Notes: a model not told the origin generated them from the sequence alone. Counted from the stretch's first letter, positions 8,167 through 18,351 are shown. The stretch: DNA of 64,000 nucleotides from Pseudomonas hefeiensis (GCF_030687835.1 NZ_CP117449.1:4898001-4962000), one strand, 5' to 3'. Made by a program: numbers and translations.

Positions 8167-8799
8167 TCATTTACGCAGGCTGGGGCTCAGGCACAGCATG
8201 TCCAGCCCGATCTCCACCCAGCGCTCGGCCTCAGCCGCCAGTGCGAAGCTGTCGGGGGCCAGTAGCCACTGGTATAAAATGCCGTCGATGTAAGCATGAA
8301 TGGCGACCGCCGCCCTTTCGGGATCCAGATCGTCCGGCAACTGGCCGCGATTCATTGCATTGCGCAACGACAACGCGATACGCACATTGCAGTCGAGACT
8401 GACCTGGCGCCGTTGCTGGCGCAAATCGCACATTTCATCGGTGAATTCGCACTTATGAAACAGAATCTCATTAATGCGGCGGGTTTTAGGATCCAGGGCC
8501 ACCTGTTGAAACAATCGCACCAGCAGCTTGCGAACACAGCCCAGCGGATCAAGCTCCTCTTCACGCTCACTGGCGCGGGCCAGGTCATCGAGCGGCTCGT
8601 GCAACGTATCGAGCATGGCCTGGAGCAGGTCAGCCTTGTTGCTGAAATGCCAGTAGATGGCCCCGCGCGTTACACCGGCCAGCGTCGCGATGTCAGCCAG
8701 TGTCGTGCGCGCCACACCGCGCTCGAAAAAGGCTTTCTCGGCCGCTTCGAGTATCTGGCTGCGAGTCTCCAGGGCTTCCTCTTTGGTACGACGAACCAT
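8167..8799 (-). CDS. ttgR: TetR-family repressor of the RND efflux pump (TtgR/EmhR)
   Basis: The 210-aa length equals that of TtgR. The N-terminal DNA-binding domain has the TetR helix-turn-helix [21 protein letters not shown] (about residues 33-53); the C-terminal two-thirds forms the drug-binding and dimer domain. TtgR-type proteins bind flavonoids, antibiotics and solvents and then release the operator. The ATG at 8799 gives [10 protein letters not shown], the conserved start; an in-frame ATG at 8811 adds four residues. It is divergent from ttgABC with a recognisable operator between them. Confidence 0.93.
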   Translation of the reverse strand: MVRRTKEEALETRSQILEAAEKAFFERGVARTTLADIATLAGVTRGAIYWHFSNKADLLQAMLDTLHEPLDDLARASEREEELDPLGCVRKLLVRLFQQVALDPKTRRINEILFHKCEFTDEMCDLRQQRRQVSLDCNVRIALSLRNAMNRGQLPDDLDPERAAVAIHAYIDGILYQWLLAPDSFALAAEAERWVEIGLDMLCLSPSLRK

Positions 8800-8946
8800 G
8801 GCAGTAAACACCTCAATCAGGATGCGTAAGCAATGCGTAAGAATCAGCTGAACAAAATGTGAGGCGGCGTGTTCCGGAACGCGTCCCCGTCATGCCCAGG
8901 CCTTTTGTCAGGCTTTTGTAAATACGGATGGTACGCAATTTGGGTG

Positions 8947-8973
8947 TTTACAAACAACCGTGTACGTAAGTAT
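8947..8973 (+). promoter_or_regulatory. TtgR operator in the ttgR-ttgA intergenic region
   Basis: The stretch beginning tttacaaacaaccgtgtacg and ending taagta closely matches the P. putida TtgR operator (TTTACAAACAACCATGAATGTAAGTA as known), with imperfect dyad symmetry TTTACa...GTAAg. It lies 91-117 bp before ttgA and about 150 bp before ttgR, so binding would control both divergent promoters. Confidence 0.85.
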
Positions 8974-9063
8974 ATTTCTTAGCATCCTACTAATTGTTTA
9001 TCTCGCTCTTTTCACCTTCCACTTTCGAGTGCGCCTGTTACGCGCCTGGACCCGAGGATTTCC

Positions 9064-10221
9064 ATGCAATTCAAGCCAGCTGTTACCGCTCTGGTTACCG
9101 CCATCGCCCTGGCATCGCTGCTCAGCGGATGTAAAAAGGAAGAGGCGGCACCTGCCGCACCGGCTCCTCAGGTCGGCGTCGTAACTCTCAAGACTCAGCC
9201 TTTTACCCTGACGTCAGAGCTTCCCGGCCGCACCAGCGCGTTCCGCATCGCGGAAGTTCGTCCGCAAGTCAACGGCATCATCCTCAAGCGTCTGTTCAAG
9301 GAGGGGGCCGACGTCAAGGCCGGCCAACAGCTGTATCAGATTGACCCGGCCATGTACGAAGCGACCCTCAAAAGCGCAGAAGCGAACCTGCGGTCAACCA
9401 AGTCCATTTCCGATCGCTACAAGCAGTTGGTGGATGAACAGGCTGTCAGCCGTCAGGAATACGACACCGCCGTGGCCAACCGCCTGGAGTCGGAAGCCAA
9501 CCTGCAAACCGCGCGGATCAACGTGCGCTACACCAAGGTCTACGCGCCGATTTCCGGTCGCATCGGTCGCTCCTCGGTGACCGAAGGTGCGCTGGTGAGC
9601 AACGGCCAGGCCGATGCCATGGCGACCATCCAGCAACTGGACCCGATCTACGTCGACGTGACGCAGAGCTCGGTGGAACTGCTGCAATTGCGCCGTGAAC
9701 TGGAAAGCGGCCGCCTGCAGAAGGCTGGCGACAACGCCGCCATGGTCAAACTGACCCTGGAAGACGGCAGCGAGTATGCCCATGAGGGCAAGCTGGAGTT
9801 CTCCGAAGTGTCGGTAGACCAGACCACCGGTTCGGTGACCCTGCGCGCGGTGTTCCCTAACCCTGACCACACGCTGCTGCCGGGCATGTTCGTCCACGCG
9901 CAATTGAAGGCCGGGGTCAACAGCGCGGCGATTCTTGCGCCGCAGCAAGGCGTCACGCGCGACCTCAAAGGCATGCCGACCGCTCTGGTCGTGGGCCCGG
10001 ACAACAAGGTCGAGCTGCGTCAGCTCAAGGCCAGCCGCACCGTCGGTAGCCAGTGGCTGATCGAAGACGGGCTCAAGGCTGGCGATCGCCTGATCACCGA
10101 AGGGTTGCAATACGTACGGCCAGGGGTGGAAGTCAAAGCCACTGAGGCCACCAACGTTGGCGAAAAGAACCCGGCCCCCGCACAGGCAGCTGACAAAGCC
10201 GCCGGCGGCAAAGGGGAGTAA
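9064..10221 (+). CDS. ttgA: RND efflux periplasmic adaptor TtgA (MexA/EmhA family)
   Basis: A 385-aa membrane fusion lipoprotein. The signal peptide ends in the lipobox LLSG-C23, so the mature protein is acylated and anchored in the inner membrane. Barrel-sandwich (lipoyl) halves flank an alpha-helical hairpin (about residues 95-165, KSAEANLRSTK to ARINVRYTKV), followed by beta-barrel and membrane-proximal domains. It bridges TtgB and TtgC. First gene of ttgABC; ttgB starts 3 bp after the stop. Confidence 0.95.
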   Translation: MQFKPAVTALVTAIALASLLSGCKKEEAAPAAPAPQVGVVTLKTQPFTLTSELPGRTSAFRIAEVRPQVNGIILKRLFKEGADVKAGQQLYQIDPAMYEATLKSAEANLRSTKSISDRYKQLVDEQAVSRQEYDTAVANRLESEANLQTARINVRYTKVYAPISGRIGRSSVTEGALVSNGQADAMATIQQLDPIYVDVTQSSVELLQLRRELESGRLQKAGDNAAMVKLTLEDGSEYAHEGKLEFSEVSVDQTTGSVTLRAVFPNPDHTLLPGMFVHAQLKAGVNSAAILAPQQGVTRDLKGMPTALVVGPDNKVELRQLKASRTVGSQWLIEDGLKAGDRLITEGLQYVRPGVEVKATEATNVGEKNPAPAQAADKAAGGKGE

Positions 10222-10224
10222 ACC

Positions 10225-13200
10225 ATGTCGAAATTTTTTATCGACCGTCCGATTTTCGCCTGGGTTATCGCCCTGGTGATCATGTTGGTCGGGGCTCTAT
10301 CGATCCTCAAGTTGCCCATCAACCAGTACCCCAGCATCGCGCCGCCGGCCATTGCGATCCAGGTAACCTACCCGGGCGCATCCGCGCAGACCGTGCAGGA
10401 CACCGTGGTGCAGGTCATCGAGCAACAGCTCAACGGCATCGATAACCTGCGTTATGTCTCCTCGGAAAGTAACTCCGACGGCAGCATGACCATCACGGCG
10501 ACCTTCGAACAAGGCACCAACTCCGATACCGCACAGGTCCAGGTCCAGAACAAGTTGAACCTGGCGACCCCGCTGCTGCCGCAAGAAGTGCAGCAACAGG
10601 GTATCCGCGTGACCAAGGCGGTGAAGAACTTCCTGATGGTGATCGGCGTGGTGTCGCGCGACGGCAGCATGACCAAGGACGACCTGTCCAACTACATCGT
10701 GTCCAACATGCAGGACCCGATCTCGCGCACCGCCGGTGTCGGTGACTTCCAGGTCTTCGGCGCCCAGTACGCGATGCGGATCTGGCTCGACCCGGCCAAG
10801 CTGAACAACTACAAACTGACCCCGGTGGATGTGAGGACCGCCATTGCGGCGCAGAACGTCCAGGTGTCGTCCGGCCAGCTCGGCGGCCTGCCTGCCCTGT
10901 CCGGTCAGCAACTGAACGCCACCATTATTGGCAAGACCCGCCTGCAGACCGCCGAGCAGTTCAAGGCCATCTTGCTCAAGGTCAACCCGGACGGCTCGCA
11001 AGTGCGCGTCGGTGACGTCGCCGATGTCGGCCTGGGCGGTGAGAACTACAGCGTCAGTGCCCAGTTCAACGGTGCCCCTGCTTCCGGTCTTGCCGTGAAG
11101 CTGGCCACCGGCGCCAACGCCCTCGACACAGCGAAAGCCCTGCGCGCCACCATCGACAGCCTCAAACCGTTCTTCCCGCAAGGGATGGAAGTGGTGTTCC
11201 CGTACGACACCACCCCGGTGGTGAGCGAATCGATCAAGGGTGTGGTTGAAACCCTGATCGAAGCGGTCGCACTGGTGTTCCTGGTGATGTTCCTGTTCCT
11301 GCAAAACTTCCGCGCCACCATCATCACCACGATGACGGTGCCGGTGGTTTTGCTCGGCACTTTCGGGATCCTCGCGGCGTTCGGCTTCAGCATCAACACC
11401 CTGACCATGTTCGGCATGGTGCTGGCCATCGGATTGCTGGTGGACGATGCCATCGTTGTGGTGGAAAACGTCGAACGGGTCATGAACGAAGAAGGCCTGT
11501 CGCCCAAGGAAGCCACCAAAAAATCCATGGGCCAGATCCAGGGCGCCCTGGTGGGTATCGCCCTGGTGCTGTCGGCGGTGCTGCTGCCGATGGCGTTCTT
11601 CAGCGGTTCCACCGGGGTGATCTACAAACAGTTCTCCATCACCATCGTCTCGGCCATGGCCCTGTCGGTACTGGTGGCCCTGATCTTTACCCCGGCCCTG
11701 TGCGCCACCATGCTCAAACCCATTCCCAAGGGTGAGCACGGCACGCCGAAACGCGGTTTCTTCGGCTGGTTCAACCGCACCTTCGACCGTGGCGTCAGAA
11801 GCTACGAGCGCGGTGTGGGCAACATGCTCAAGCACAAGGCGCCGTACCTGCTGGCTTATGTGATCATCGTGGTCGGCATGGTCTGGCTGTTCACCCGCAT
11901 CCCGACGGCGTTCCTGCCGGAAGAGGACCAGGGCGTGCTGTTTGCCCAGGTGCAGACACCAGCCGGTTCCAGCGCCGAGCGGACCCAGGTGGTGGTGGAC
12001 AAAATGCGTGAGTTCCTGCTGCGTCCGAGCAAGGACGGCGGTGAGGGCGATGGCGTGGCCTCGGTATTTACCGTGACCGGCTTCAACTTCGCCGGTCGTG
12101 GCCAGAGCTCCGGCATGGCGTTCATCATGCTCAAACCGTGGGACGAGCGTAACGCCGATAGCAGCGTGTTCAACGTCGCCGCCCGTGCCCAGCAACACTT
12201 TTTCACCTTCCGCGACGCGATGGTGTTCGCCTTCGCTCCGCCGGCGGTGATGGAGCTGGGTAACGCCACCGGTTTCGACGTGTTCCTGCAGGACCGCGCC
12301 GGCATCGGCCATGAGAAGTTGATGGAGGCCCGTAACCAGTTCCTCGGCATGGCCTCCCAGAGCAAGATTCTGTCCCAGGTGCGTCCCAATGGCCTGAACG
12401 ACGAACCGCAGTACCAGCTGGAAATCGATGACGAGAAGGCCAGCGCCCTGGGCATTACCCTCTCGGACATCAACAACACCCTGTCGATTGGACTGGGCAG
12501 TAGCTATGTAAACGACTTCATCGACCGTGGCCGGGTGAAGAAGGTGTACATCCAGGGCCAACCGGGCGCTCGCATGAGCCCCGAAGACCTGCAGAAGTGG
12601 TATGTGCGCAACAGCGCCGGGACCATGGTGCCGTTCAGCGCATTCGCCAAAGGCGAGTGGGTCTACGGCTCGCCAAAACTGGCCCGTTACAACGGCGTGG
12701 AAGCGATGGAAATTCTGGGGGCGCCGGCGCCGGGTTACTCCACCGGTGAAGCCATGGCCGAAGTCGAGGCCATCGCGCAGAAGCTGCCGGCCGGCGTCGG
12801 TATTTCCTGGACGGGCCTGTCCTACGAGGAACGTCTGTCCGGCTCCCAGGCCCCAGCGTTGTACGCCTTGTCGCTGCTGATGGTATTCCTCTGCCTGGCG
12901 GCGCTGTATGAAAGCTGGTCGATTCCGATCGCGGTCATGCTCGTGGTACCACTGGGTATCATCGGTGCCTTGATGGCGACCAGCCTGCGCGGCCTGTCCA
13001 ACGACGTGTACTTCCAGGTGGGCTTGTTGACGACCATCGGTCTGGCGGCGAAAAACGCCATTCTGATCGTGGAGTTCGCCAAGGAACTCCACGAACAGGG
13101 CCGCACACTGGTGGAAGCCGCCATTGAAGCCTGTAGGATGCGTCTGAGGCCGATCATCATGACGTCCCTGGCGTTCGTCCTCGGCGTGGTGCCGCTGGCG

Positions 13201-13389
13201 ATTTCCACCGGCGCAGGCTCAGGCAGCCAGCACGCCATCGGCACCGGTGTGATCGGCGGTATGTTGACCGCCACCATCCTGGCGATTTTCTGGGTGCCAT
13301 TGTTCTTCGTGACCGTGTCGTCGATAGGCCGTCGCAAAAATATCGACCAGGACGACACTCCTGAAACTTCTAAAGAGGCTGGCCAATGA
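10225..13389 (+). CDS. ttgB: RND multidrug/solvent efflux transporter TtgB (MexB/EmhB family)
   Basis: The proton-driven inner-membrane pump, 1054 aa, the usual HAE-1 RND length. The proton-relay aspartates D407-D408 are present in [17 protein letters not shown] of TM4, and the start [17 protein letters not shown] is typical. Two large periplasmic porter loops separate TM1-2 and TM7-8. Related pumps extrude toluene, antibiotics, flavonoids and, for EmhB, polycyclic aromatic hydrocarbons; the actual spectrum here is inferred. The stop overlaps the ttgC start by 4 bp. Confidence 0.96.
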   Translation: MSKFFIDRPIFAWVIALVIMLVGALSILKLPINQYPSIAPPAIAIQVTYPGASAQTVQDTVVQVIEQQLNGIDNLRYVSSESNSDGSMTITATFEQGTNSDTAQVQVQNKLNLATPLLPQEVQQQGIRVTKAVKNFLMVIGVVSRDGSMTKDDLSNYIVSNMQDPISRTAGVGDFQVFGAQYAMRIWLDPAKLNNYKLTPVDVRTAIAAQNVQVSSGQLGGLPALSGQQLNATIIGKTRLQTAEQFKAILLKVNPDGSQVRVGDVADVGLGGENYSVSAQFNGAPASGLAVKLATGANALDTAKALRATIDSLKPFFPQGMEVVFPYDTTPVVSESIKGVVETLIEAVALVFLVMFLFLQNFRATIITTMTVPVVLLGTFGILAAFGFSINTLTMFGMVLAIGLLVDDAIVVVENVERVMNEEGLSPKEATKKSMGQIQGALVGIALVLSAVLLPMAFFSGSTGVIYKQFSITIVSAMALSVLVALIFTPALCATMLKPIPKGEHGTPKRGFFGWFNRTFDRGVRSYERGVGNMLKHKAPYLLAYVIIVVGMVWLFTRIPTAFLPEEDQGVLFAQVQTPAGSSAERTQVVVDKMREFLLRPSKDGGEGDGVASVFTVTGFNFAGRGQSSGMAFIMLKPWDERNADSSVFNVAARAQQHFFTFRDAMVFAFAPPAVMELGNATGFDVFLQDRAGIGHEKLMEARNQFLGMASQSKILSQVRPNGLNDEPQYQLEIDDEKASALGITLSDINNTLSIGLGSSYVNDFIDRGRVKKVYIQGQPGARMSPEDLQKWYVRNSAGTMVPFSAFAKGEWVYGSPKLARYNGVEAMEILGAPAPGYSTGEAMAEVEAIAQKLPAGVGISWTGLSYEERLSGSQAPALYALSLLMVFLCLAALYESWSIPIAVMLVVPLGIIGALMATSLRGLSNDVYFQVGLLTTIGLAAKNAILIVEFAKELHEQGRTLVEAAIEACRMRLRPIIMTSLAFVLGVVPLAISTGAGSGSQHAIGTGVIGGMLTATILAIFWVPLFFVTVSSIGRRKNIDQDDTPETSKEAGQ

Positions 13390-14843
13390 GCAAGTCGCTC
13401 CTCTCTCTGACCATCGCTGCCGTCGTGCTCAGCGGCTGCTCGCTGATCCCCGATTATCAGCGGCCCGAAGCACCGGTCGCCACGCAATACCCGCAAGGTC
13501 CGGCCTACGAGCCGGCCAAGGCGGCCAGCCAGGCCGCCGCCGAACAGGGCTGGAAACAGTTTTTCCATGACCCGGCCCTGCAACAGCTGATCCAGGTTGC
13601 CCTGGAAAACAACCGCGACCTGCGCGTCGCGGCGCTGAATATCGATGCCTACGCCGCGCAATACCGCATCCAGCGGGCGGACCTGTTCCCGGCGGTCTCG
13701 GCCACCGGCTCCGGCAGCCGCCAGCGAGTGCCGGCACGGGCATCGCAAACCGGTGAAGCGGGCATCACCAGTTCCTATTCGGCAACCTTGGGCATCAGCG
13801 CCTATGAACTGGACCTGTTCGGCCGGGTGCGCAGCCTGAGCGAGCAAGCGCTGCAAAGCTACTTCGCCACCGAAGAGGCTCGTCGCAGTACCCAGATCAG
13901 CCTGGTGGCCAGCGTTGCCAACGCCTACCTGACCTGGCAGGCCGACAAGGAACTGCTCAAGCTGACCCAGGAAACCCTGGGCACCTATGAGCAAAGCCTC
14001 AAGCTGACCTCCCGCAGCGCCGAAGTCGGCGTGGCCTCGGCCCTGGACCTGAGCCAGGCACGCACGGCGGTGGAAAACGCCCGCGTACAACTGGCGCGCT
14101 ACACCCGCCAGGTGGCTCAGGATGAAAACAGCCTGACCCTGCTGCTGGGCACCGGTCTGCCATCCAACCTGAGCACCCAACCGCTGAGCGATGACCTGCT
14201 CAGCGAAGTGCCGGCCGGATTGCCGTCAGACCTGTTGCAACGTCGCCCGGACATCCTCCAGGCTGAACGCAACCTGCTGGCCGCCAACGCCAACATCGGC
14301 GCCGCGCGGGCCGCGTTCTTCCCAAGCATCAGCCTGACGGCCAACGCCGGCACTTTGAGCCCGGACCTGTCCGGCCTGTTCAAGGGTGGTTCGGGCACCT
14401 GGACCTTCGCCCCGCAAATCAACCTGCCGATCTTCAACGCCGGCAGCCTGCGGGCAAGCCTGGATTACGCCAAAATCCAGAAAGACATCAACGTCGCGCA
14501 GTATGAGAAGTCGATTCAGACCGCGTTCCAGGAAGTCTCCGACGGCTTGGCGGCGCGCCAGACCTACAACGAACAGTTGCAGGCCCAGACCGACTTCGTC
14601 GCCGCCAACCAGGACTACTACCGCCTGGCCGAGCGTCGCTATCGCATCGGCGTCGACAGCAACCTGACCTTCCTCGACGCCCAACGTCAGTTGTTCAGCG
14701 CCCAACAATCGCTGATCACCGACCGCCTGGCGCAACTGACCAGCGAGGTCAATTTGTACAGGGCGTTGGGTGGCGGCTGGAATGCCGAGACCGGCAAGAA
14801 CGAACCGGTGGCGGAGAAAGCGCCGCCGCTGAAATTGTTCTGA
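13386..14843 (+). CDS. ttgC: RND efflux outer-membrane channel TtgC (OprM/EmhC family)
   Basis: A 485-aa outer-membrane factor lipoprotein with lipobox LSG-C18. It has the duplicated TolC-like repeat of two beta-strands plus long helical hairpins: [29 protein letters not shown] in the first half and [21 protein letters not shown] in the second. It completes the tripartite pump and may serve other pumps as OprM does. The ATGA overlap with ttgB indicates translational coupling. A strong terminator follows. Confidence 0.95.
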   Translation: MSKSLLSLTIAAVVLSGCSLIPDYQRPEAPVATQYPQGPAYEPAKAASQAAAEQGWKQFFHDPALQQLIQVALENNRDLRVAALNIDAYAAQYRIQRADLFPAVSATGSGSRQRVPARASQTGEAGITSSYSATLGISAYELDLFGRVRSLSEQALQSYFATEEARRSTQISLVASVANAYLTWQADKELLKLTQETLGTYEQSLKLTSRSAEVGVASALDLSQARTAVENARVQLARYTRQVAQDENSLTLLLGTGLPSNLSTQPLSDDLLSEVPAGLPSDLLQRRPDILQAERNLLAANANIGAARAAFFPSISLTANAGTLSPDLSGLFKGGSGTWTFAPQINLPIFNAGSLRASLDYAKIQKDINVAQYEKSIQTAFQEVSDGLAARQTYNEQLQAQTDFVAANQDYYRLAERRYRIGVDSNLTFLDAQRQLFSAQQSLITDRLAQLTSEVNLYRALGGGWNAETGKNEPVAEKAPPLKLF

Positions 14844-14868
14844 CTTGATGCCTGAACGCTGAAACACG

Positions 14869-14895
14869 AAGCCCACCGAAAGGTGGGCTTTTTAT
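14869..14895 (+). terminator. Rho-independent terminator of ttgABC
   Basis: Stem AAGCCCACC/GGTGGGCTT with a GAAA tetraloop followed by five or more T, 26 bp after ttgC. Confidence 0.95.
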
Positions 14896-14918
14896 TTGTG
14901 CGTGCTTTAACGCCAGCC

Positions 14919-15302
14919 TGTGTGGGAGCAAGGCTTGCCCGCGATGGCGGTCTGACAGTCGGCCAGGGTTTTGTTGATCGAGGACATATCCATTGCTGCG
15001 GTAACGGCCACTTAGGGTTCCGCCCTTACGGCGGCTCACTTTTGAAAAGCCCGGGAGCCGGCCCAGTCAAAAGTAAGCAAAACGCTTCTGCCCCACCACT
15101 CGGTGCCTCGCCTAGGCTCGGCATGCCCGCACTCCGGCATTGCTCCGTGGGCCGCCGCGAAGGGCCATCCATGGCCCAGCGCGGCTACCTCGGCATCCAT
15201 GCCGAGGTGCCCACTGCGCAATGCCTGCGTGCGGCCAGCGTGGTTAACGGGGCGCCCGAGATCAACGTCCACCGCGAGGCGGCCTTATAGCCGACCTGAT
15301 TT
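14919..15302 (+). repeat. Long structured intergenic repeat, copy A
   Basis: About 375-bp element that recurs inverted at 15578-15950. It starts with a REP core, then GGCCAGGG, GTTGATCG, an ACATATCCATTGCTGCGGTA segment, several hairpins, a GGTTAACGGGGCGCC block, and ends GAGGCGGCCTTATAGCC. Visible stems are CCGCC/GGCGG (15020-15034), ACTTTTG/CAAAAGT, GGGCCAT/ATGGCCC and the 10-bp ACCTCGGCAT/ATGCCGAGGT (15187-15208). Several stems show paired compensatory changes against copy B. Short open frames exist on both strands but none has coding character. Confidence 0.8.
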
Positions 15303-15321
15303 TTTGGTGATCGCGTTCCTC

Positions 15322-15414
15322 CTGTGAGAGCGGGCTTGCTCGCGAAGAGGCCGGAGCATTCAACATTATTCATCGACTGTGCCATCGCATTCGCGAGCAG
15401 GCTCGCTCCCACAG
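15322..15414. repeat. REPIN, type I, between the two long repeat copies
   Basis: Imperfect inverted pair: gtgagagcgggcttgctcgc on the left (one base off consensus) and gcgagcaggctcgctcccac on the right. Confidence 0.85.
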
Positions 15415-15434
15415 TTGATCGAAGTCTAGCTGCC

Positions 15435-15603
15435 AGAGCCTGGTCGGCTGTAAGGCCGCCTTCGCGAGCAAGCCCGCTCCCACAATTGGACCGGGATACG
15501 ACCGGGAGAGCCAGGTCGGCTATCAGGCCGCCTCGCGAGCAAGCTTTGCTCCCACAGATCTGACAGGTGTACGACCGGAAGAATCAGGCCGGCTATAAGG
15601 CCG
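15435..15603. repeat. Tandem ~72-bp repeats carrying single REP cores
   Basis: Three units begin at about 15435, 15507 and 15580 (GGTCGGCTGTAAGGCCGCC, GGTCGGCTATCAGGCCGCC, GGCCGGCTATAAGGCCGCC). The first two run on into a gcgagcaagc-type REP core in the same orientation. The third merges into copy B of the long repeat, showing that the units derive from its end. Confidence 0.75.
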
Positions 15604-15950
15604 CCTCGCTTTTGATTTTGATCTGGGCGCCCCGTTAACCACGCTGGCCGAACGCAGCAGGCATTGTGGAGTGGGCATCCCGGCATGGATGCCGGGATAG
15701 CCGCGCTGGGCCATGGATGGCCCTTCGCGGCGGGCCCACGGAGCAATGCCGGAGTGAGGGCACACCGAGCCTAGGCGAGGTGCCGAGTGGTGGGGCAAAA
15801 GCGCTTTGCTTACTTTCGCGCTCTTCGAAAGTGAGTCGCTGTAAAAGCGAAACCATAAGTGGCCGTTACCGCAGCAATGGATATGTACCCGATCAACAAC
15901 CCCCTGGCCGGCTGTCAGGCCGCCTTCGCGAGCAGGCTCGCTCCCACAGA
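15578..15950 (-). repeat. Long structured intergenic repeat, copy B (inverted)
   Basis: Inverted relative of the copy at 14919-15302, similar from the terminal REP (15918-15950) to GGCCGCCTTATAGCC. The hairpins are kept but with different pairs: TCGCT/AGCGA (15836-15850), ATCCCGGCAT/ATGCCGGGAT (15677-15698) and a shortened ACTTTCG/CGAAAGT. Confidence 0.8.
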
Positions 15951-16195
15951 GATCCAATCAGTTTTTTGCCGTTCGATAATCGCCCAAAACCCGCAAACGG
16001 CAATTGAACCGATCCCGGGTGGCCCTTCACCATCGCTCGCACAAAACCAATAACAACAGGTTCGACGCCATGCCCATAGGCCCCGCCTCGCCCGGCTGAT
16101 CCTTCGATCGCCTTACCGTCCGGTTCCACCGTGCCGACTGCAACCCAAGGTTGCGGCAGCGACCCGCTTTGCCCACAAAAACTAGAGACATGCCC

Positions 16196-17449
16196 ATGAA
16201 ACCTACACAGCATTTGTTTCCCAGCCTTATCGCCATCGCCCTGTCTGGCGCCGCCCTGCCCGTTCTGGCCGCAGAGTCGGGGTTTGTTGAAGACGCCAAG
16301 GTCAACCTCAACCTGCGCAACTTCTACATCAACCGCAACTTCACCAACCCGGACAACGCCCAAGGCAAAGCCGAGGAATGGACCCAGAGTTTCATTCTCG
16401 ACGCCAAGTCCGGCTTCACCCAAGGCGTGGTCGGTTTCGGCGTGGACGTGCTGGGCATGTACTCGGTCAAGCTCGACGGTGGTCGCGGTACTGCCAATAC
16501 CGCCTTGTTGCCGGTGCATGATGATGGCCGTCCGGCCGACGACTTCGGTCGCCTGGGTGTCGCCCTCAAGGCCAAGGTGTCGAAAACCGAACTGAAGGTG
16601 GGCGAATGGATGCCGGTGCTGCCGATCCTGCGCTCGGACGACGGTCGCTCCCTGCCGCAAACCTTCCGCGGCGGCCAGGTAACCTCCACCGAAATCAGTG
16701 GCTTGAGCCTCTACGGCGGTCAGTTCCGCGCCAACAGCATGCGCAACGACGCGAGCATGGAAGACATGTCCATGAACGGCCGCGGTGCGTTCCTTTCGGA
16801 CCGCTTTAACTTCGGCGGTGGCGAATACGCCTTCAACGACAAACGCACCCAGGTCGGTGTCTGGTATGCGGAACTGTCCGACATCTACCAGCAGAAGTAT
16901 TTCAACCTGACCCACAGCCAGCCCGTCGGTGACTGGACCCTCGGCGCCAACCTCGGTTACTTCATCGGTAAGGAAGAAGGCAGCGCCTTGGCCGGCGACC
17001 TGGACAACAAAACCTTGTCCGCCATGCTCTCGGCCAAATACGGAGGCAACACCTTCTACGTCGGCCTGCAAAAACTCAGTGGCGACGATGGCTGGATGCG
17101 TGTCAACGGCACCAGCGGCGGCACCCTGGCCAACGACAGCTACAACTCCAGCTATGACAACGCCGAGGAAAGATCCTGGCAAGTGCGCCACGACTTCAAC
17201 TTCGCCGCCGTCGGCGTACCGGGCCTGACCCTGATGAACCGTTACATCAGCGGTGACAACGTACACACCGGCACCATCACCGACGGTAAGGAATGGGGCC
17301 GCGAAAGCGAACTCGCTTACACCGTACAGAGCGGTGCGTTGAAGAGCCTCAATGTGAAATGGCGTAACTCGACGATGCGCCGGGATTACAGCACCAGTGA
17401 GTTCGATGAAAACCGCTTGATTGTCAGCTACCCGATCAGCTTGCTGTAA
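16196..17449 (+). CDS. OprD-family outer-membrane porin
   Basis: A 417-aa porin with signal peptide MKPTQHLFPSLIAIALSGAA cleaved near LAAES. The mature protein has the alternating beta-strand pattern of an 18-stranded barrel, the OprD opening GFVEDAKVNLNLRNFYINR, and a C-terminal strand RLIVSYPISLL for BAM-dependent assembly. OprD members take up basic amino acids or aromatic and other carboxylates. Position beside the pca cluster, convergent with pcaC, suggests an aromatic-acid channel (OccK/BenF-like), but this is inference. The ATG at 16196 is preferred over that at 16190 because of spacing from GAGAC and the basic signal-peptide start. Confidence 0.85.
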   Translation: MKPTQHLFPSLIAIALSGAALPVLAAESGFVEDAKVNLNLRNFYINRNFTNPDNAQGKAEEWTQSFILDAKSGFTQGVVGFGVDVLGMYSVKLDGGRGTANTALLPVHDDGRPADDFGRLGVALKAKVSKTELKVGEWMPVLPILRSDDGRSLPQTFRGGQVTSTEISGLSLYGGQFRANSMRNDASMEDMSMNGRGAFLSDRFNFGGGEYAFNDKRTQVGVWYAELSDIYQQKYFNLTHSQPVGDWTLGANLGYFIGKEEGSALAGDLDNKTLSAMLSAKYGGNTFYVGLQKLSGDDGWMRVNGTSGGTLANDSYNSSYDNAEERSWQVRHDFNFAAVGVPGLTLMNRYISGDNVHTGTITDGKEWGRESELAYTVQSGALKSLNVKWRNSTMRRDYSTSEFDENRLIVSYPISLL

Positions 17450-17477
17450 AAACCAACATGGATGGAGGCTGTACCAC

Positions 17478-17916
17478 CGTCATCGCGAGCAGGCTCGCTC
17501 CCACAGGAGATCAGCGTTGAGCATAAAATTTGTGTTCACTGAAGATCCCGTGTGGGAGCGAGCCTGCTCGCGATGGCGTCATCACATTCAACATCGTCAC
17601 AAGCTGACCCACCGCTTTCGCGAGCAAGCCCGCTCCCACAGGGGGATCAGTGTCGGGCACAAATGTGTGCTCACTGAAGATCCAGCGTGGGAGCAAAGCT
17701 TGCTCGCGATGGCGGCGGCACATTCAGCATCGTCACAAGCTGACCCACCGCTTTCGCGAGCAGGCTCGCTCCCACACAGGGGGATCAGTGTCGAGCATAA
17801 AATTTGTGCTCACTGAAGATCCAGTGTGGGAGCGGGCTTGCTCGCGAAGGCGGCGGTCCATCCAACATCATCGCCAACTGACCCACCACTTTCGCGAGCA
17901 AGCTTTGCTCCCACAG
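17478..17916. repeat. Tandem REPIN array (seven alternating REP cores)
   Basis: REP cores alternate in orientation at about 17481, 17551, 17617, 17687, 17752, 17825 and 17890. The forward cores are spaced about 136 and 138 bp apart, so the array consists of tandem REPIN-plus-spacer units. The spacer itself is a hairpin: ATCAGTG pairs with CACTG and GAGCA with TGCTC around AAAATTTG. The array fills the gap between the convergent porin gene and pcaC. Confidence 0.9.
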
Positions 17917-17947
17917 TCTTGACTCCCACAGGGGTTAGCGGTGGATG

Positions 17948-18340
17948 TTAAGCCCGTGATTCGACGCCCAGTTCATCCCACACCGACTCGGCCAGGTGGA
18001 AGGTGGCGTTGGCCGCCGGGATACCGCAATAGATAGCACTCTGCATGATCACTTCCTTGATCTCGCCGCGGCTCACGCCATTATTGGCAGCGGCGCGCAG
18101 GTGCAGTTTGAGTTCTTCGTTGCGGTTCATGCCGATCAGCATGGCGATGGTGATCAAGCTGCGGGTGTGGCGCGGCAGGCCCGGGCGGGTCCAGATGTCG
18201 CCCCAGGCATGACGGGTGATCATCTCCTGGAACTCACTGTTGAACTCGGTCAAGGCATTGAGGCTGCGGTCGACGTGGGCATCGCCCAGCACCGCGCGGC
18301 GTACTTGCATGCCTTCGTCGTAACGTTGCTTCTCGTCCAC
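17948..18340 (-). CDS. pcaC: 4-carboxymuconolactone decarboxylase PcaC
   Basis: PcaC decarboxylates gamma-carboxymuconolactone to beta-ketoadipate enol-lactone. It is a 130-aa single CMD-family domain beginning at GTG with GGGAG 7 nt upstream; this start (MDEKQRYDEGMQVRRAVLG) matches known PcaC better than a TTG five codons earlier. Family residues include NSEFQEMITRHAWGDIW and the helix pair LHLRAAANNGVS. Last gene of the pca operon, 11 bp after pcaD; the two are fused as PcaL in some other bacteria but are separate here. Confidence 0.95.
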   Translation of the reverse strand: MDEKQRYDEGMQVRRAVLGDAHVDRSLNALTEFNSEFQEMITRHAWGDIWTRPGLPRHTRSLITIAMLIGMNRNEELKLHLRAAANNGVSRGEIKEVIMQSAIYCGIPAANATFHLAESVWDELGVESRA

Positions 18341-18351
18341 AAAATACTCCC

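Noticed and set aside
10297..13092. 931-codon open frame on the minus strand opposite ttgB
   Set aside because: It is the antisense shadow of a GC-rich gene with strong third-position bias; the product is His/Gly/Gln-rich, without a family or ribosome-binding site.
15523..15957. Open frames of 70-145 codons in the 14.9-16.0 kb repeat zone on both strands
   Set aside because: They cross REP cores and the structured repeat, differ between the two copies, and lack start signals.
17478..17916. CRISPR-like regular array
   Set aside because: The repeats alternate in orientation, spacers are themselves repeated, and no cas genes are nearby; it is a REPIN array.
17421..17922. Open frames across the REPIN array (SRASPLPQ/REQARSH-type products)
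   Set aside because: These peptides are translations of REP sequence; they recur wherever a REP occurs.
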